Origin: Diplolepis rosae
Lineage: Eukaryota > Arthropoda > Insecta > Hymenoptera > Diplolepididae
Length of the DNA stretch: 64,000 nucleotides
Direction of reading: 5' to 3'
Assembly: GCA_030998225.1 (NCBI GenBank)
Contig: JAPYXD010000680.1
Coordinates: 1,054,001-1,118,000, forward strand
Positions 61,970-64,000 of this stretch are shown here, one piece after another; position 1 is the stretch's first letter; the number at the start of each line of letters is the position of its first letter. Under the pieces are notes generated by a model. The model saw only the letters and a program-made list of their open reading frames with translations, had not been told where the DNA came from and made no database searches. Both the position numbers and the translations under genes were made by a program.

Positions 61970-62490
61970 CTTGAAAATGAAAAAAATTCATAGCGTGTTA
62001 AAAATACGTTTTGAATCATATTGAACAATTCAGGTTATTGATGAAACCCATATTTAAAATTTTCATGGTATTTGGGGTTTGAATATTTTGACGGACCTAA
62101 AGAAATATTCAACTTTACAAATTAAAATATATGATATGTCTATGTTAAGTATTTAACATTATTATGATTATCACACCAGTCCAGCACTAAGTTATCACAT
62201 TTACAATGCAAATATGAAATAAGTTAAATGCAAAAATTCTTGGCTAGCGCCCAACCAACTTCCGACCATTAAACCATCCCATACAGAAATCTTCTTGTAG
62301 TGAGACTAACTGAAGCAATTTCACACACCTAGCTAGCCTAGCTAGGATAAAACTTTCAACTGTTCTTCAACTCATTTCTGAACGTCTCTATGTGCGAATA
62401 ACTAGAGTTCTAGTTACTTTAGTTAACAAAAAAATTATGTAAAATGCCTTTAAGAGGGAGTCAAACCATGTCAACTGTATCAGAAAATTT
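61970..62490. other. Intron sequence, nothing recognised
   Basis: Interior of intron 5 of gene 3. Only a short CTAGCTAGCCTAGCTAG palindrome near 62331 stands out. Confidence 0.4.
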
Positions 62491-63345
62491 TCTGACTTTT
62501 GAAAATTCCCTTGTTTTGTTTGTTATTTTGTTACATGAATATTTGGACACTATTTTCTTGAAAAATGCATAAATTCAATTATTAGTGATATAATTAAGTG
62601 AAATTGTAATGAATGGCGTATAAATATCCTAAGTTTTGAATGAATCAAACGAATCAAAAAAATATTACAAAAATACCGATTTTTTATTAAAAAATTTTAA
62701 ACAATTGATTTTTTTTTGCGTTATACACACGCTATTAAAATATAATTAAATCCACATATGCAAAGAGCCCTAAGCTGCAAGCCTATGCAAAAAAATTGTT
62801 GTATTTGAGCTTATAAAAATGAGAAAACTAAATAAAGTCATCACCAAATATTTTCACAAGATTTAAATATTCACAAGAAAAACAAAAATAAACAAGAGAG
62901 CTAAACGAAACGCGTGTAATACTTTTATACATGAGAGTAAACAGGTCTAAACATGTTCCATCACGCGCCTATCCATACACCACGTTTGACTCTTGCACCG
63001 GCCGATGCACGGTGGAAGGAAAAATTTATTTTTCTATTTTTATAAGCTCAAATACAAAATTTTTTTTGCATAGACTTGCAGCTTAGGGTTCTTTGTATAT
63101 ATGAATTCAATTATATTTTAATAGCGTGTGTAGAACGCAAAAAAAATTCAACTGTTTAAAATTTTTTAATAAAAAATCGGTATTTTTGTAATATTTTCTT
63201 AGTTCATTAAAAAATTAGGACATTTAATTGATTAAAATTTCATTTAATCATCTCACTAATAATTGAATTTCTGCATTTTTCAAGAAAATAGTGTCCAGCA
63301 AATGTTCGTGTAACAAAATAACAAACAAAAGGAATTTCAAAAATC
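62491..63345. mobile_element. 855-bp inverted-repeat element
   Basis: Left arm 62491-62825 and right arm about 63030-63345 are inverted (CCTTGTTTTGTTTGTTATTT with its mirror near 63335; AAAAATACCGATTTTTTATT; TATGCAAAAAAATTGTTGT). The ~200-base centre is unique and CpG-richer. No reading frame. Confidence 0.82.
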
Positions 63346-63392
63346 CTTCGAATTAATCTTTTGTATGGTCGAATACATCATAAATATATAAT

Positions 63393-63920
63393 TTATGTGC
63401 CTCAGGCACGGAAACTCGTTTTTCCGTTACAGCTGAGAGTAACGGAATGTTGTGTATTCCGTTAGAGGAACACAATGTAAAAATTGAACTGCGCATGCGC
63501 ATATAGTCTTACAGCGGAACACAATCTTTTTCTTATTCTTCTTCTTTTCACTTCTTCTTCGTACAGCATTAGCACCTTACTGGCAAAGCCTTGTACATTT
63601 GAACTGCGCGTGCGTCTATTCAAATCCATTACTACTACACAAGATCGATAAAATCAAAATGGCCGGGACTAGTCGTGACATATCAAGTGTAATGACTAGC
63701 GCCGCAAACAACTACAATACTAGATTAGATTCCAGTGTACGCATAAAAACTCGTATTCGCACCAAAGTCACATAAAATAGAATACGTGCCAATGCACACA
63801 ATTCGGGAAATTGCGATACTCGGGACAATGCTCGCAGGACTGATCGCGCCTCGGCTTCGATCTCCTGCGAGCATTGTCGCTCGTCACGCAATAACCCTCA
63901 TTGTGCGCCTAGGCACGTAA
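63393..63920 (+). mobile_element. CpG-rich TIR element, copy 3
   Basis: Begins TTATGTGCCTCAGG and ends CCTAGGCACGTAA. Same landmarks as 43879-44379 in the same orientation: CTTCTT run near 63536, AAGCCTTGTACATTTGAAC, AATGGCCGGGACTAGTCG, TAAAAACTCGTAT, GCCTCGGCTTCGATCTCC. Confidence 0.82.
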
Positions 63921-64000
63921 TATACTATTATTTCATAATTTAGGTTTTCATCAAAAATTTTCCGACACAGTTGACATGTTTTGACTCCAGGCTTTTGTAG

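Overview
The window looks like a piece of an insect nuclear genome. It is very AT-rich, has short introns alongside transposon-inflated ones, carries a tandem cluster of intron-split chymotrypsin-type digestive proteases, and holds insect-typical mobile DNA: mariner elements, an env-bearing Ty3/gypsy (errantivirus-like) retrotransposon, a Penelope-like element, P/hAT-like elements with 8-bp target duplications, and many foldback MITEs. I cannot name the order with confidence; a hymenopteran parasitoid would fit but is a guess.

Layout. 1-5.2 kb holds two minisatellites, a nested MITE and a foldback element. 5.26-12.59 kb is one transposon insertion (8-bp target duplication ATTTTATC, ends CARCCCCCTG) that carries a THAP-domain exon. 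A 4.4-kb Penelope-like element with a long open RT/GIY-YIG frame and a hammerhead ribozyme motif, plus another interspersed repeat, lie inside it; the whole structure sits inside an older ACTGATT-type MITE. 13-19.4 kb is AT-rich relic DNA with two long palindromes. 19.42-27.27 kb is an errantivirus-like provirus on the minus strand (266-bp LTRs, 4-bp target duplication GAGG, gag-pol, integrase and a frame-broken env). 28.3-30.7 kb is a 1.35-kb near-perfect palindrome joined to a 169-bp satellite with a 3-mer higher-order pattern. 32.3-38.2 kb holds a decayed Penelope fragment, a deleted mariner interrupted by a probable solo LTR, further TIR elements and a second type of hammerhead motif.

From 38.75 kb to the end are three tandem plus-strand paralogues of a secreted S1 serine protease. 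Genes 1 and 2 are complete (7 exons, 777 coding bases each, identical exon lengths). Gene 3 shows exons 1-5 before the window ends inside intron 5. His, Asp and Ser of the triad are present in genes 1 and 2, but the S1-pocket positions are not those of classical trypsin or chymotrypsin. Introns, especially intron 5, are filled with transposons: a second P-like element containing a nested hAT-type MITE, mariner relics, a foldback element with a mariner in its loop, a 160-bp tandem array, and two more Penelope-type hammerhead ribozyme motifs.

The most interesting signals are the hammerhead motifs at four loci (three of one Penelope family, including a 270-bp miniature element), the THAP-bearing 8-bp-TSD transposon family with two dated copies, the long hairpin loci that could make dsRNA, and the unusual substrate pockets of the protease cluster. 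All coordinates come from reading the sequence by eye; edges of repeats are approximate unless a target duplication is quoted.
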